A DNA stretch of 64,000 nucleotides, taken from Pseudomonas piscis. Its GTDB lineage: Bacteria; Pseudomonadota; Gammaproteobacteria; Pseudomonadales; Pseudomonadaceae. The stretch lies in assembly GCF_009380155.1 (NCBI RefSeq), contig NZ_WHUV01000005.1, forward strand, positions 496,001 to 560,000, given 5' to 3'. Under the pieces are notes generated by a model that saw only the letters and a list, made by a program, of their open reading frames with translations, was not told the origin of the DNA and made no database searches. Shown piece after piece: positions 23,711 through 31,900 of this stretch; the stretch's first letter is position 1; every line of letters begins with the position of its first letter. The position numbers and the translations under genes were made by a program.

Positions 23711-24883
23711 ATGCGGCAAACAACCTTGACCGGATTGACCATGATCAGCGCCTGCGCGCTGCTCGTCCTCGCGCCCCACGCCCTGGCCGAAACCAGCCCC
23801 GAGCACGCGCTGAAAGCCACGGTGGATGCCACCATCCGCCCCCTGATGCACCAGCAGGGTATCCCCGGCATGGCGGTGGCGATCATCGCTGGCGGCCAGC
23901 GACATTACTTTAACTACGGCATCGCTTCCAAGGACAATCAGCGACCGGTGGACAACGACACCCTGTTCGAGGTGGGTTCGGTGAGCAAGACCTTCACCGC
24001 GACCCTCGGCGGTTATGCCCAGGCCAGCGGCAAGCTGGCCCTGCAAGACCCCGCCAGCCAGTACTTGCCGGCCCTGCGCGGCAGCGTCTTCGACGGCGTC
24101 AGCCTGTTGCAGCTGGCCACCTACACTGCTGGCGGCCTGCCGCTGCAGTTCCCCGATGAAGTCCAGGGCGAGGCCAAGACCCTGGACTACTACAACACCT
24201 GGAAACCCCGCTTCGAACCCGGCACCCAGCGCCAGTATTCCAACCCCAGCATCGGCCTGTTCGGCTACCTGGCCGCCCGTAGCCTGGGCCAGCCATTCGA
24301 CCAGTTGATGGAAGGCTTGCTGTTTCCCAAACTGGCCCTCAAGCACAGCTACCTCCACGTGCCCAAGGACCAGCTGGAGCACTACGCCCAGGGCTACGAC
24401 AAGCAGAACCGGCCAGTGCGCGTCGGGCCCGGCCCCCTGGACGCCGAAGCCTACGGGGTCAAGACCAGCGCCCCGGACCTGCTGCAGTTCGTTGCCGACA
24501 ACCTGCAACCGGGGCAGCTCGACGGCACCCTGCAAAAGGCCCTGGCCAGTACCCAAAGCGGCTACTACCAGGTGGGCGACATGACCCAGGGGCTGGGCTG
24601 GGAGCGTTACGCCTACCCCGTGCCCCTGGCGCGGCTGATGGCCGGTAACTCGACACCGATGGCCCTGGAGCCGCATCCGGTGCAATGGCTGACCCCGGCC
24701 CAGCCGCCCAAGGCCGACGCGCTGTACAACAAGACCGGCTCCACCAACGGCTTCGGCGCCTACGTCCTGTTCGTACCTGGCCAGCAGGTGGGCATCGTGC
24801 TGCTGGCCAACAAGAACTACCCCAACGAGGAACGGATCAAGGCCGCCCACAAGATCCTCGACGCCCTGGATAGCCCACGCTAA
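23711..24883 (+). CDS. ampC: Class C (AmpC-type) beta-lactamase
   Basis: Periplasmic serine beta-lactamase, 390 residues with a signal peptide ending near HALA (residue 26). All class C motifs are present: S90-V-S-K93 (nucleophile Ser90), Y176-S-N178 and K341-T-G343. FNYGIASKDNQRPVDNDTLF and GSTNGFGAYVLFVPGQQVGI are typical. The ribosome site is weak. Divergent AmpR should control it, giving inducible resistance to cephalosporins and penicillins. A long hairpin terminator follows. Confidence 0.95.
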   Translation: MRQTTLTGLTMISACALLVLAPHALAETSPEHALKATVDATIRPLMHQQGIPGMAVAIIAGGQRHYFNYGIASKDNQRPVDNDTLFEVGSVSKTFTATLGGYAQASGKLALQDPASQYLPALRGSVFDGVSLLQLATYTAGGLPLQFPDEVQGEAKTLDYYNTWKPRFEPGTQRQYSNPSIGLFGYLAARSLGQPFDQLMEGLLFPKLALKHSYLHVPKDQLEHYAQGYDKQNRPVRVGPGPLDAEAYGVKTSAPDLLQFVADNLQPGQLDGTLQKALASTQSGYYQVGDMTQGLGWERYAYPVPLARLMAGNSTPMALEPHPVQWLTPAQPPKADALYNKTGSTNGFGAYVLFVPGQQVGIVLLANKNYPNEERIKAAHKILDALDSPR

Positions 24884-24905
24884 GGGCGCCCCTCGACGCC
24901 CCTCG

Positions 24906-24948
24906 AGCCAGGCGCCACGGGCCGGCAACGGCTACGTGGCGCCTGGCT
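24906..24948 (+). terminator. Long stem-loop after ampC
   Basis: Perfect 14-bp arms AGCCAGGCGCCACG (24906-24919) and CGTGGCGCCTGGCT (24935-24948) with a 15-base loop, 23 bases after the ampC stop. The T-tract is poor. Apart from this hairpin, the 304-base gap to the next gene shows nothing recognisable. Confidence 0.7.
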
Positions 24949-25187
24949 TGTCGCCTTGGCCAAGGCGCCTAGACTCAATGAATCCCCTCGACCGTTTACC
25001 TAGGCAAGGTTGGCCAACGGCGGCTCGGCTGTACCAAGACCGAGTCCGCAAACCCGCAGATTTGCAGGCGCAGGCTTGCACGCTGAACCTTCCACGCCGC
25101 TTTCCGGTCGATAACTGCAACCGGGCCCGGGTTGCCAGCGTGCTGCAGGCAACCGGCCAGGTATCCAAGCCGCCGGAGAGACGCCCC

Positions 25188-25904
25188 GTGATCACGACAA
25201 TGCAAATCGCCAGAATCAAAGCCTGGGGCGCCCATGGCTTCACCGCTACCGGAGTGGTCAGCGCCCTGCTGGCGACCCTGGCGCTGTTCGACAACCAGCC
25301 CAAGGCCTGCCTGCTGTGGCTGGGAGTGGCGCTCTTGGTGGATGGCGTCGACGGTTCCCTGGCCCGCAAGGTCAAGACCAGTTCGGTGCTGCCCAACATC
25401 GACGGCTCGGTGCTGGATCTGGTGATCGACTACCTGACCTACGTGTTCATCCCGGCGCTGTTCATCTATCGCTACATTCCGCTGCCGGAATACAGCGCCT
25501 TGCTGGCCACCTCGCTGATCCTGCTGTCGTCGCTCTTGTGTTTCTGCAACGTCAACATGAAGAGCCACGACAACTACTTCCAGGGCTTTCCCGCCGCCTG
25601 GAACGTAGTCGCGCTGTGTTTCTACCTGATCGAGCCGGGCCCCTGGACCACCCTCTTGAGCATCTTCGTCCTGGCCCTGCTGACGGCTACCCGGGTGCAG
25701 TTCCTGCATCCGTTCCGGGTCCGCAAGTGGATGCCGGTGAACATCATCGTGACCTTCGTCTGGCTGCTCAGCGGCGCCTTGCTGATCCTCGGCCACCCGC
25801 AGCACAACCCGGCGATCATGGGCCTGTGGCTGGCCGCTTCGGCCTACTTCCTCGGGATCTGCCTATGGCGCTCGGCGCAGGAGTGGCTGGGCAAGGCTTC
25901 TTGA
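25188..25904 (+). CDS. pcs: Phosphatidylcholine synthase (CDP-alcohol phosphatidyltransferase)
   Basis: 238-residue inner-membrane enzyme with about seven or eight hydrophobic segments, condensing CDP-diacylglycerol with choline to give phosphatidylcholine. The CDP-alcohol transferase motif is seen as DGVDGSLARKVK followed by NIDGSVLDLVIDYLTYVFIP, with the Pcs-type spacing and N-terminal WGAHGFTATGVVSALLA. It starts at GTG 25188 with GGAGAG seven bases upstream; ATG 25200 is an alternative. It is a single gene. P. aeruginosa carries the same gene. Confidence 0.85.
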   Translation: MITTMQIARIKAWGAHGFTATGVVSALLATLALFDNQPKACLLWLGVALLVDGVDGSLARKVKTSSVLPNIDGSVLDLVIDYLTYVFIPALFIYRYIPLPEYSALLATSLILLSSLLCFCNVNMKSHDNYFQGFPAAWNVVALCFYLIEPGPWTTLLSIFVLALLTATRVQFLHPFRVRKWMPVNIIVTFVWLLSGALLILGHPQHNPAIMGLWLAASAYFLGICLWRSAQEWLGKAS

Positions 25905-25968
25905 GGCGACGCTGAGCCTGGCGCCCAGCACGGATGATCGCCGGGCAAGAATGGCCCGGCGCGAAAGC

Positions 25969-26754
25969 TCAGAACGCCAGCTTGTAGCCGATGGAGAACA
26001 GCATCACCGCCAGGCACGGGCGCAGGAGTTCATCGGAGACCCGGCCAGTCATGTGGCTGCCCAGCCAGATGCCCGGCAGCGAGCCTATCAGCAGGAACCC
26101 CAGGAGCTCCCAGTCCATGTTGCCCATGCTGGCGTGGCCCAGGCCCGCCACCAGGGTCAGGGGCACGGCGTGGGCGATCTCGGTGCCCACCAGGCGCTTG
26201 GTGGCCAGGAACGGATAGAGCAGGAACAGCGCCACGGTGCCCAGGGCCCCGGCGCCGATGGAAGTCAGCGCGACCATGGTGCCCAGGATCAACCCGGTGA
26301 CCACGGTCAGAAGATTCAGGCCGCCGGCGCTGGGGCGGTAGTCGCCGCCGTGGCGCTGGGCTAAGGCCATGAGTTTTTTCTTGAACACGATGGCCAGGGC
26401 AGTCAGCAGCAGGACCACGCCCAGACCTTGCTTGATCACCGCGTTCAGCGACTGCGGATCGGTATGCAGGTTCTTCAGGAACCACAAGGTCAGCAGCACC
26501 GCCGGCACGCTGCCCAGGGTCAGCCAACCGGTGATGCGCCAATCGATATTGCGGTTCTTCTGGTGCACCAGCACCCCACCGGACTTGGTGATGGCGGCGT
26601 ACAGCAGGTCGGTACCCACGGCGGTGGCCGGATTGATGCCGAACCACAGCAGGATCGGGGTCATCAACGACCCGCCGCCCACTCCGGTCATACCCACGAT
26701 GAAGCCGACGATCAGGCCTGCGACGACAAAACCGAAATTACCCACATCCATCAA
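25969..26754 (-). CDS. TSUP-family (TauE/SafE) membrane transporter
   Basis: 261 residues, about eight hydrophobic segments in two repeats. N-terminal VAGLIVGFIVGMTGVGGGSL and the second-half VALTSIGAGALGTVALFLLY are the paired TSUP motifs. Members export sulfite, sulfoacetate or other organosulfonates; the substrate here is not inferable. It starts from ATG 26754. The divergent large patatin gene lies 310 bases away. Confidence 0.87.
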   Translation of the reverse strand: MMDVGNFGFVVAGLIVGFIVGMTGVGGGSLMTPILLWFGINPATAVGTDLLYAAITKSGGVLVHQKNRNIDWRITGWLTLGSVPAVLLTLWFLKNLHTDPQSLNAVIKQGLGVVLLLTALAIVFKKKLMALAQRHGGDYRPSAGGLNLLTVVTGLILGTMVALTSIGAGALGTVALFLLYPFLATKRLVGTEIAHAVPLTLVAGLGHASMGNMDWELLGFLLIGSLPGIWLGSHMTGRVSDELLRPCLAVMLFSIGYKLAF

Positions 26755-27064
26755 ATAAAGCCCTACAGATCATGCGGCCAGGTGAAAAACTGGCGGCAGC
26801 ATAGCGGCTAAAGCTTATGACCATTTATATGAATAAAATCTAACGTTATAACCACCTTTGAATTTTCCATGCACCCGGCGCATGCCAACCCCGCTCCGCT
26901 TGCATACTGCGCACCACCGGACCTTGCGTCGTCCCGCTGCCACGCTCGGTCCGGAAGTGGCGTCCCAGGGCCCGGCTGCATACCCGGGCCCTGGCATCCG
27001 GTATCCTGCTCGGCGCTTGCCGGGGCGCCCGGCGCAGCGCTCCCTGCGTATCCAAGGAAGGCCC
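26755..27064. other. Divergent intergenic region with an AT-rich patch
   Basis: 310 bases between the TSUP and patatin genes. 26810-26865 is markedly AT-rich (CATTTATATGAATAAAATC, AACGTTATAACC) against a GC-rich background and probably holds promoters. No regulatory motif is recognised. Confidence 0.4.
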
Positions 27065-29695
27065 ATGACACCCGCCGATACTCCCTACCAGATCGAACAG
27101 CAACGCATCCGCTTCAGGCGCCTGAGCTTGCAAGAATCCGCCACGGAGCAGCAGCCACCCCTGGAAAACTGGGGCCTGGCGCTGTCCGGCGGCGGCATCC
27201 GCAGCGCCACCTTCGGCCTTGGGGTCCTGCAGGCGCTGGCCCGGGCACCGGTCCCCGACGCCCATCAGGCGAACCCCGAACAGCCTTCGGCCAACACCGA
27301 GGAACGTAGCTTGCTGTCGCGGTTCGACTACCTGTCCACGGTCAGTGGCGGCGGTTACATCGGCAGTTTCTTTTCCAGCCTGTTCCTGCCCGGCCGCCTG
27401 CGCCCTGCGGACTCCCGTGACCCGGTGGGCCAGGCCGCCCGCGACGCCTACCAGGCCCTGCGCTTCGAACCACCGGGGCGCATCAGCACCGGCGTCGACT
27501 ATGCCGAGCGCCCGGTCGGCCAGGGGCCTACGGCCTGGCTGCGGGAAAACGGTCGCTACCTGACCCCGACCGGCGCCGGCGACATGCTCTACGCCCTGGC
27601 CATGACTTGGCGCAACTGGTTGTCGCTGCACGCCATGCTCGGCCTGCCGATCGTGCTGGTGCTCAGTTTGCTGAGCCTGTTCCAGGTGCTGAGCCAAAGC
27701 AGCCTCTTGCTCTGGCCGCTGATGGCCGCGTTGCTCTTCGCCCTGCCCTGCGCCGTGGCTTATTGGCTGGTGATTCCCCGGGGCGACCTGGACCAGCCGC
27801 CGCGCCTGGACAACGCGGCCTACCGCAGCCTGCTGGCGCTGGTCGCCGGCCTGTGGCTGGCTGGCGGCCTGGCCGATAGCGTGGCCCAGTGGCATGGCGT
27901 GGGCGTCCTGGCCCTGGCCGCCGCCCTGGTGGGCAGCAATGCACTGCTGATCACCCGCCAACTGGTGCGCAACCTGGCCAACAACCGCGATCCGGGCAAG
28001 GACAGTACCTGCCAGAACTGCGTGCGCAATTACCGGGTGCAGGTCACCCGGGCCTTGGGCCGGGCCATGGCCGCGGTGGCGTTGCTGGTGTTCCTCGCCC
28101 TGCTGGTGAGCAGCGCCGAGCTGCTGTATGGCTACTTGCAGGCCTACCGGACCCTGGGCGCCATGGCCCTGCTGGCGCTGGTGATGTGGCTGGTGCGGCG
28201 GCTGGTGCTGCTCAAGGACGAGAAACCGTTGCCAGGCTGGATGCGCAAGCTGCCGCTGGATGTACTGGCGCTGATCGCCGGCGGCCTGCTGCTGGCCCTG
28301 CTGTGCCTGGGCTGGGCCCTGCTGGTGCAGTGGGTGGCCCACGACGGTGGCAGGGTGGCCTACGACGCGGCGGCGGCCTGGCGCCTGCTGGGACTGAGCC
28401 TGCTGACGGCGCTGCTGGTGTGCGTCAGCGGCCGCTTCATCGGCTTTCTCAATACCTCGTCGCTACAGGCCTTCTATAGCGCCCGGCTGACCCGGGCCTA
28501 CCTCGGCGCCTCCAATGGCCGGCGTTTCAACGGCCCGGCGCAGCAACGCCGGACCTACCTGAGCGTGGCCGAGCCGATGTCCAGCGACGACCTGTCGTTG
28601 CAGCAGTACTACGCCACGCCAAGCGCCGGACCGGTGCACCTGATCAATGTCACCATGAACCTCACGGTGGACCCCGCCGAACAGCTGGTACAGCGCGATC
28701 GCAAGGGCCAGCCGCTGTGCATCGCCCCGAACTGGGCGCCCGCCCTGGACGGTAGCTGCGCCCCCTGCGACGGCCCGGCCGAAGGCTACACCCTGGACGG
28801 CAAGCCCTACCGCCGCGACCTGCAACAGGCCCCAGCCTCGGAGATCATGCTGCCCTTGAGCCTGGGCGGATGGATCGGCGTGTCCGGCGCGGCCTTCAGT
28901 ACCGGGCTGGGGCGAGCCACCAGCCTGGGCATGTCGCTGGTACTGGGCCTGGCCAACGTGCGCCTGGGCATCTGGTGGCCCAGCCGCTTCCTCGATCCCG
29001 GCCAGCAGCACTGGGTGCGCCAGGATCTCAAGCCCTGGACCTACTACAGCACCCAGGCTTATCTGTTCTACGAACTGACGGCGCGTTTCCACGGGCATCG
29101 CCGCGATTACCAATACCTGTCCGACGGTGGGCACTTCGAGAACACCGCCACCTACGAACTGCTGCGCCAGGAACGCCAGGTACGACTGATCGTGACCTGC
29201 GACAGCGGCTGCGATCCGGACTACCGCTTCGATGACCTGGCCAACCTGGTGCGCCTGGCGCGTATCGACCAGGCCCTGGAGATCCGCGAGGACCCGGGCG
29301 TGCTCCAGCATCCACTGCTCAAGACGGTGTTCGCCAGCCAGGAGCAGTTCCGCCAGCCACCGGACGCCGACAGCCGCCAGTGCGCGCTACTGCTCAATGT
29401 GCATGCCCATGCGCCGGGTTGCGAGAGCGGCATCGCCGCCCAGCCCCATTGCCGGATCCTGGTGCTCAAGCCGCGCCTGATCGCCGGGCTGGCCCCCGAC
29501 GTGCGCAATTACGCCCGCAACAACCCGGGCTTTCCCAACCAGAGCACCGTGGACCAGTTCTTCGACGAAGCGCAGTTCGAAAGCTACCGGCAACTGGGCC
29601 TGGAGATCGGCCAGACGCTGTTCGGCCAGGAGGGACAAGCCAACGAGATAGCCCAGGCCCTGTGGCGCTATCTCGATGGTGAAGCAGCGCTCTAG
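27065..29695 (+). CDS. Large membrane-embedded patatin-like phospholipase
   Basis: 876 residues. The patatin catalytic domain is split. The oxyanion loop SGGGIRSATFGLG (~41-53) and nucleophile Ser94 in STVSGGGYIG come first. Then come about six to eight hydrophobic segments between residues ~185 and ~470. The second half follows, with Asp687 in YLSDGGHFENTATYELL. The Gly before the Ser in G-x-S-x-G is Thr92. AAGGAAGG precedes the ATG at 27065. A membrane lipid hydrolase is likely. It converges on a DUF3087-like gene with a one-base gap. No secretion signal or toxin-immunity partner is visible. Confidence 0.82.
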   Translation: MTPADTPYQIEQQRIRFRRLSLQESATEQQPPLENWGLALSGGGIRSATFGLGVLQALARAPVPDAHQANPEQPSANTEERSLLSRFDYLSTVSGGGYIGSFFSSLFLPGRLRPADSRDPVGQAARDAYQALRFEPPGRISTGVDYAERPVGQGPTAWLRENGRYLTPTGAGDMLYALAMTWRNWLSLHAMLGLPIVLVLSLLSLFQVLSQSSLLLWPLMAALLFALPCAVAYWLVIPRGDLDQPPRLDNAAYRSLLALVAGLWLAGGLADSVAQWHGVGVLALAAALVGSNALLITRQLVRNLANNRDPGKDSTCQNCVRNYRVQVTRALGRAMAAVALLVFLALLVSSAELLYGYLQAYRTLGAMALLALVMWLVRRLVLLKDEKPLPGWMRKLPLDVLALIAGGLLLALLCLGWALLVQWVAHDGGRVAYDAAAAWRLLGLSLLTALLVCVSGRFIGFLNTSSLQAFYSARLTRAYLGASNGRRFNGPAQQRRTYLSVAEPMSSDDLSLQQYYATPSAGPVHLINVTMNLTVDPAEQLVQRDRKGQPLCIAPNWAPALDGSCAPCDGPAEGYTLDGKPYRRDLQQAPASEIMLPLSLGGWIGVSGAAFSTGLGRATSLGMSLVLGLANVRLGIWWPSRFLDPGQQHWVRQDLKPWTYYSTQAYLFYELTARFHGHRRDYQYLSDGGHFENTATYELLRQERQVRLIVTCDSGCDPDYRFDDLANLVRLARIDQALEIREDPGVLQHPLLKTVFASQEQFRQPPDADSRQCALLLNVHAHAPGCESGIAAQPHCRILVLKPRLIAGLAPDVRNYARNNPGFPNQSTVDQFFDEAQFESYRQLGLEIGQTLFGQEGQANEIAQALWRYLDGEAAL

Positions 29696-29696
29696 C

Positions 29697-30227
29697 TCAG
29701 CGTGGCTGGTGCGCCTTGACCGCTTCCAGCCATTGCGCCTGAAGGCGCTCCTGCTTCGGGTCGATGCCCTGTTCGGCCAGCAGCGCCAGGTGCCGCTCCA
29801 CCTCGCCGAGCATCTGCCCATGGGCACTGGAGTTGGCATCGAGCTGGTGCATCTGGCCCAGCCCCAGGTGATAGAAACGCAGCAGCTTGAGGGCCGCCGG
29901 GTCACGGGCGGCCACCCCGGCGGTGACCTGGTGCATGACGTTGGTCACCCGCATCAGGCTGCGCTTGAGGCGCCAGCCATAGACCGCCGCCGCCATCCAC
30001 GGCTGGTGCCAGAACACAGTGCGTACCAGGGCTGCGCAGACCAGCAGGCCAACGCCCACCCCGGTGGCATTCCAGACCAGGTTGTCGCCGCCACCCTGGC
30101 CGAACAGCGCCACCGCGGCGCTGGAGAACAGCATGGCCAGGGCAATGAACACCAGGGCGATGATCAGGGTGCTGCGCCGGGTCTGCCGGCGGTAGAGCTC
30201 AGGGTCCTGGGGGGTGATGACGAACAT
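29697..30227 (-). CDS. DUF3087-like inner-membrane protein
   Basis: 176 residues. A cytoplasmic start (MFVITPQDPELYRRQTRRST) leads to two TM segments (~20-42 and ~57-75). A helical cytoplasmic tail follows (FYHLGLGQMHQLDANSSAH and VERHLALLAEQGIDPKQERL). The pattern matches DUF3087 as I recall it; the function is unknown. The start at ATG 30227 lacks a good ribosome site, and in-frame ATG 30266 is an alternative. Confidence 0.65.
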   Translation of the reverse strand: MFVITPQDPELYRRQTRRSTLIIALVFIALAMLFSSAAVALFGQGGGDNLVWNATGVGVGLLVCAALVRTVFWHQPWMAAAVYGWRLKRSLMRVTNVMHQVTAGVAARDPAALKLLRFYHLGLGQMHQLDANSSAHGQMLGEVERHLALLAEQGIDPKQERLQAQWLEAVKAHQPR

Positions 30228-30353
30228 GGGGCGATGGGCTCCACTGGCAAGGAAATGGGCGGGCATTATCACCGCTGGCGGCCACGGCGGTGACGAAAAT
30301 CGCCGCACAGGACGGAAATATCCCCTCGACTTGATCCAGGTCGGTATTCACCG

Positions 30354-31850
30354 CTATCGCTCCCGGGACCGGCGAGGACGCAATGCGCGCCCCAGGCGCC
30401 GCCAGCCCAGCACCACACCGCTGACGCTGATCAGCAAGCCGCCGGCACTGAACAGCAACATCCACAGGTCCCACAGTGGTCGCTTGCCCAGCAGCGGCAG
30501 CCAGTCCCAACTGTGCAGCAGGGCGAACAGCCAGCGCGAGGCACGCCGTGGCTGGTCCAGCTGGCCCACCACGGCGCCGGTGTAGAGATCCAGGTGCAAC
30601 CAGGTCCGGGCCGGATCGTCGAAGCGCACCCGCAGTGCCGGCAAGCGCTGCTGCAGATGGCCGAGCATGCTCTGGGGCTCCCGGGCGTAGTAGTAGAAGT
30701 CGTAGGCCTGCAGTTGCTCGACCTGCAGCGGTTGGCCAGGGCTGATGGCCTGGGCCGCCTGTTGCAGGGTGCGGGGCTCGAACCGCGACAACACCCGGTC
30801 CGCGGCCATGTCCAGGATCCGCGTGCGCCCGGCGCCGTCGTAGCCGATCACGTAGCCCTGGCCGGCAATCATTCGCCACTCCAGCTCCCGGGCCCGCAGG
30901 CCGTCGCCGGCAAAGCGCTCCAGGACCTGGCGCGCATCCAGGGGAAAGGCCGCGGCATCGAGCGCCGCGCCCTGGTACGCCGCCAGCGACAACGGCCGAG
31001 CGCTGCTGAAGATCTTCCATGGATTCATCGACATCAAGCCACTGAAGATCCAGGTGATGGCGAGCACCCCGAACAGCAAGCCGCCCAGGTGATGCCAACG
31101 GGCAAAGCCCTGGTAGGGCGAGCGCGAGCCATTGCGAAAGGTGCGGCCAAAGCGCCAGCGCAACAGGCCTACCGCCAGGCCCAGGACCGCCATCAATGTC
31201 GCCCCCAGGGACAGGTAGGTGACGATCGGCCCCCAGGCGCCATCGATGCCGATGCCGCGCAACGCATACAGCCAATGCAGCCAGGCACCGATCCAGTTCC
31301 AGGCCCGTTCATTGGCGGTGGCATCGCGCACCACCTCGCCGGTGCTGGCGGAAACGTACAGCAACCGGTCCTCGGCATCGGCCACCGCCACCCGATGCAA
31401 CGGCCGGTCGCCATCCAGGGCCCGGGACAGGCTCCAGGTATCCTGCGCGACTACGCCACGCTCGCTTGCGGCCACCCCCGGGGCGAACTGGCGAGCCGCC
31501 GCCAGCGCCTGTGGCCAGTCGGTGGGGGGCATGGGCCGGGCGCTGCGGGCGTCCACCGCCTGCTTGCGCGCTCCGGGATATTCCAGGACATAACGCGGGG
31601 TTCCGGCCACCGTGAGCAGGCGCAGGCTGGTCGGCGCTTGCCCGCTGTCGGCGGCCGCCAACACCCGCTCCAGGCTGGCGCCCTCCTGGTCCAGGACCAG
31701 CGGCGGCAGGTGAGCCAGGTGTTCGGCGGGGGTCAGCTTGGGATATCCGACATACAGCATCACGGCCCCGGAGATGAACCACAGGGCCATGAACAGGCAG
31801 GCGACGATCCCCAGCCTGCGGTGCCAGAGGTACAGGTAACGCTTCATCAC
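30354..31850 (-). CDS. PepSY-domain membrane protein of an iron/copper uptake operon
   Basis: 498 residues. It starts MMKRYLYLWHRRLGIVACLF, with TM1 at ~11-35, a long periplasmic PepSY region, further TM segments near 190-230 and 255-275, and a last one near 455-480 followed by a basic RRLGRALRPRRSRER tail. PepSY-TM proteins often follow TonB-dependent siderophore-receptor genes and some act as ferric-siderophore reductases in the inner membrane. It lies 50 bases after the receptor gene, so co-transcription is likely. Confidence 0.8.
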   Translation of the reverse strand: MMKRYLYLWHRRLGIVACLFMALWFISGAVMLYVGYPKLTPAEHLAHLPPLVLDQEGASLERVLAAADSGQAPTSLRLLTVAGTPRYVLEYPGARKQAVDARSARPMPPTDWPQALAAARQFAPGVAASERGVVAQDTWSLSRALDGDRPLHRVAVADAEDRLLYVSASTGEVVRDATANERAWNWIGAWLHWLYALRGIGIDGAWGPIVTYLSLGATLMAVLGLAVGLLRWRFGRTFRNGSRSPYQGFARWHHLGGLLFGVLAITWIFSGLMSMNPWKIFSSARPLSLAAYQGAALDAAAFPLDARQVLERFAGDGLRARELEWRMIAGQGYVIGYDGAGRTRILDMAADRVLSRFEPRTLQQAAQAISPGQPLQVEQLQAYDFYYYAREPQSMLGHLQQRLPALRVRFDDPARTWLHLDLYTGAVVGQLDQPRRASRWLFALLHSWDWLPLLGKRPLWDLWMLLFSAGGLLISVSGVVLGWRRLGRALRPRRSRER

Positions 31851-31900
31851 ATCGATCTCGCAGCGACGCGGGACACCCTCGGGCGCCCCGCCGGTTCAGG

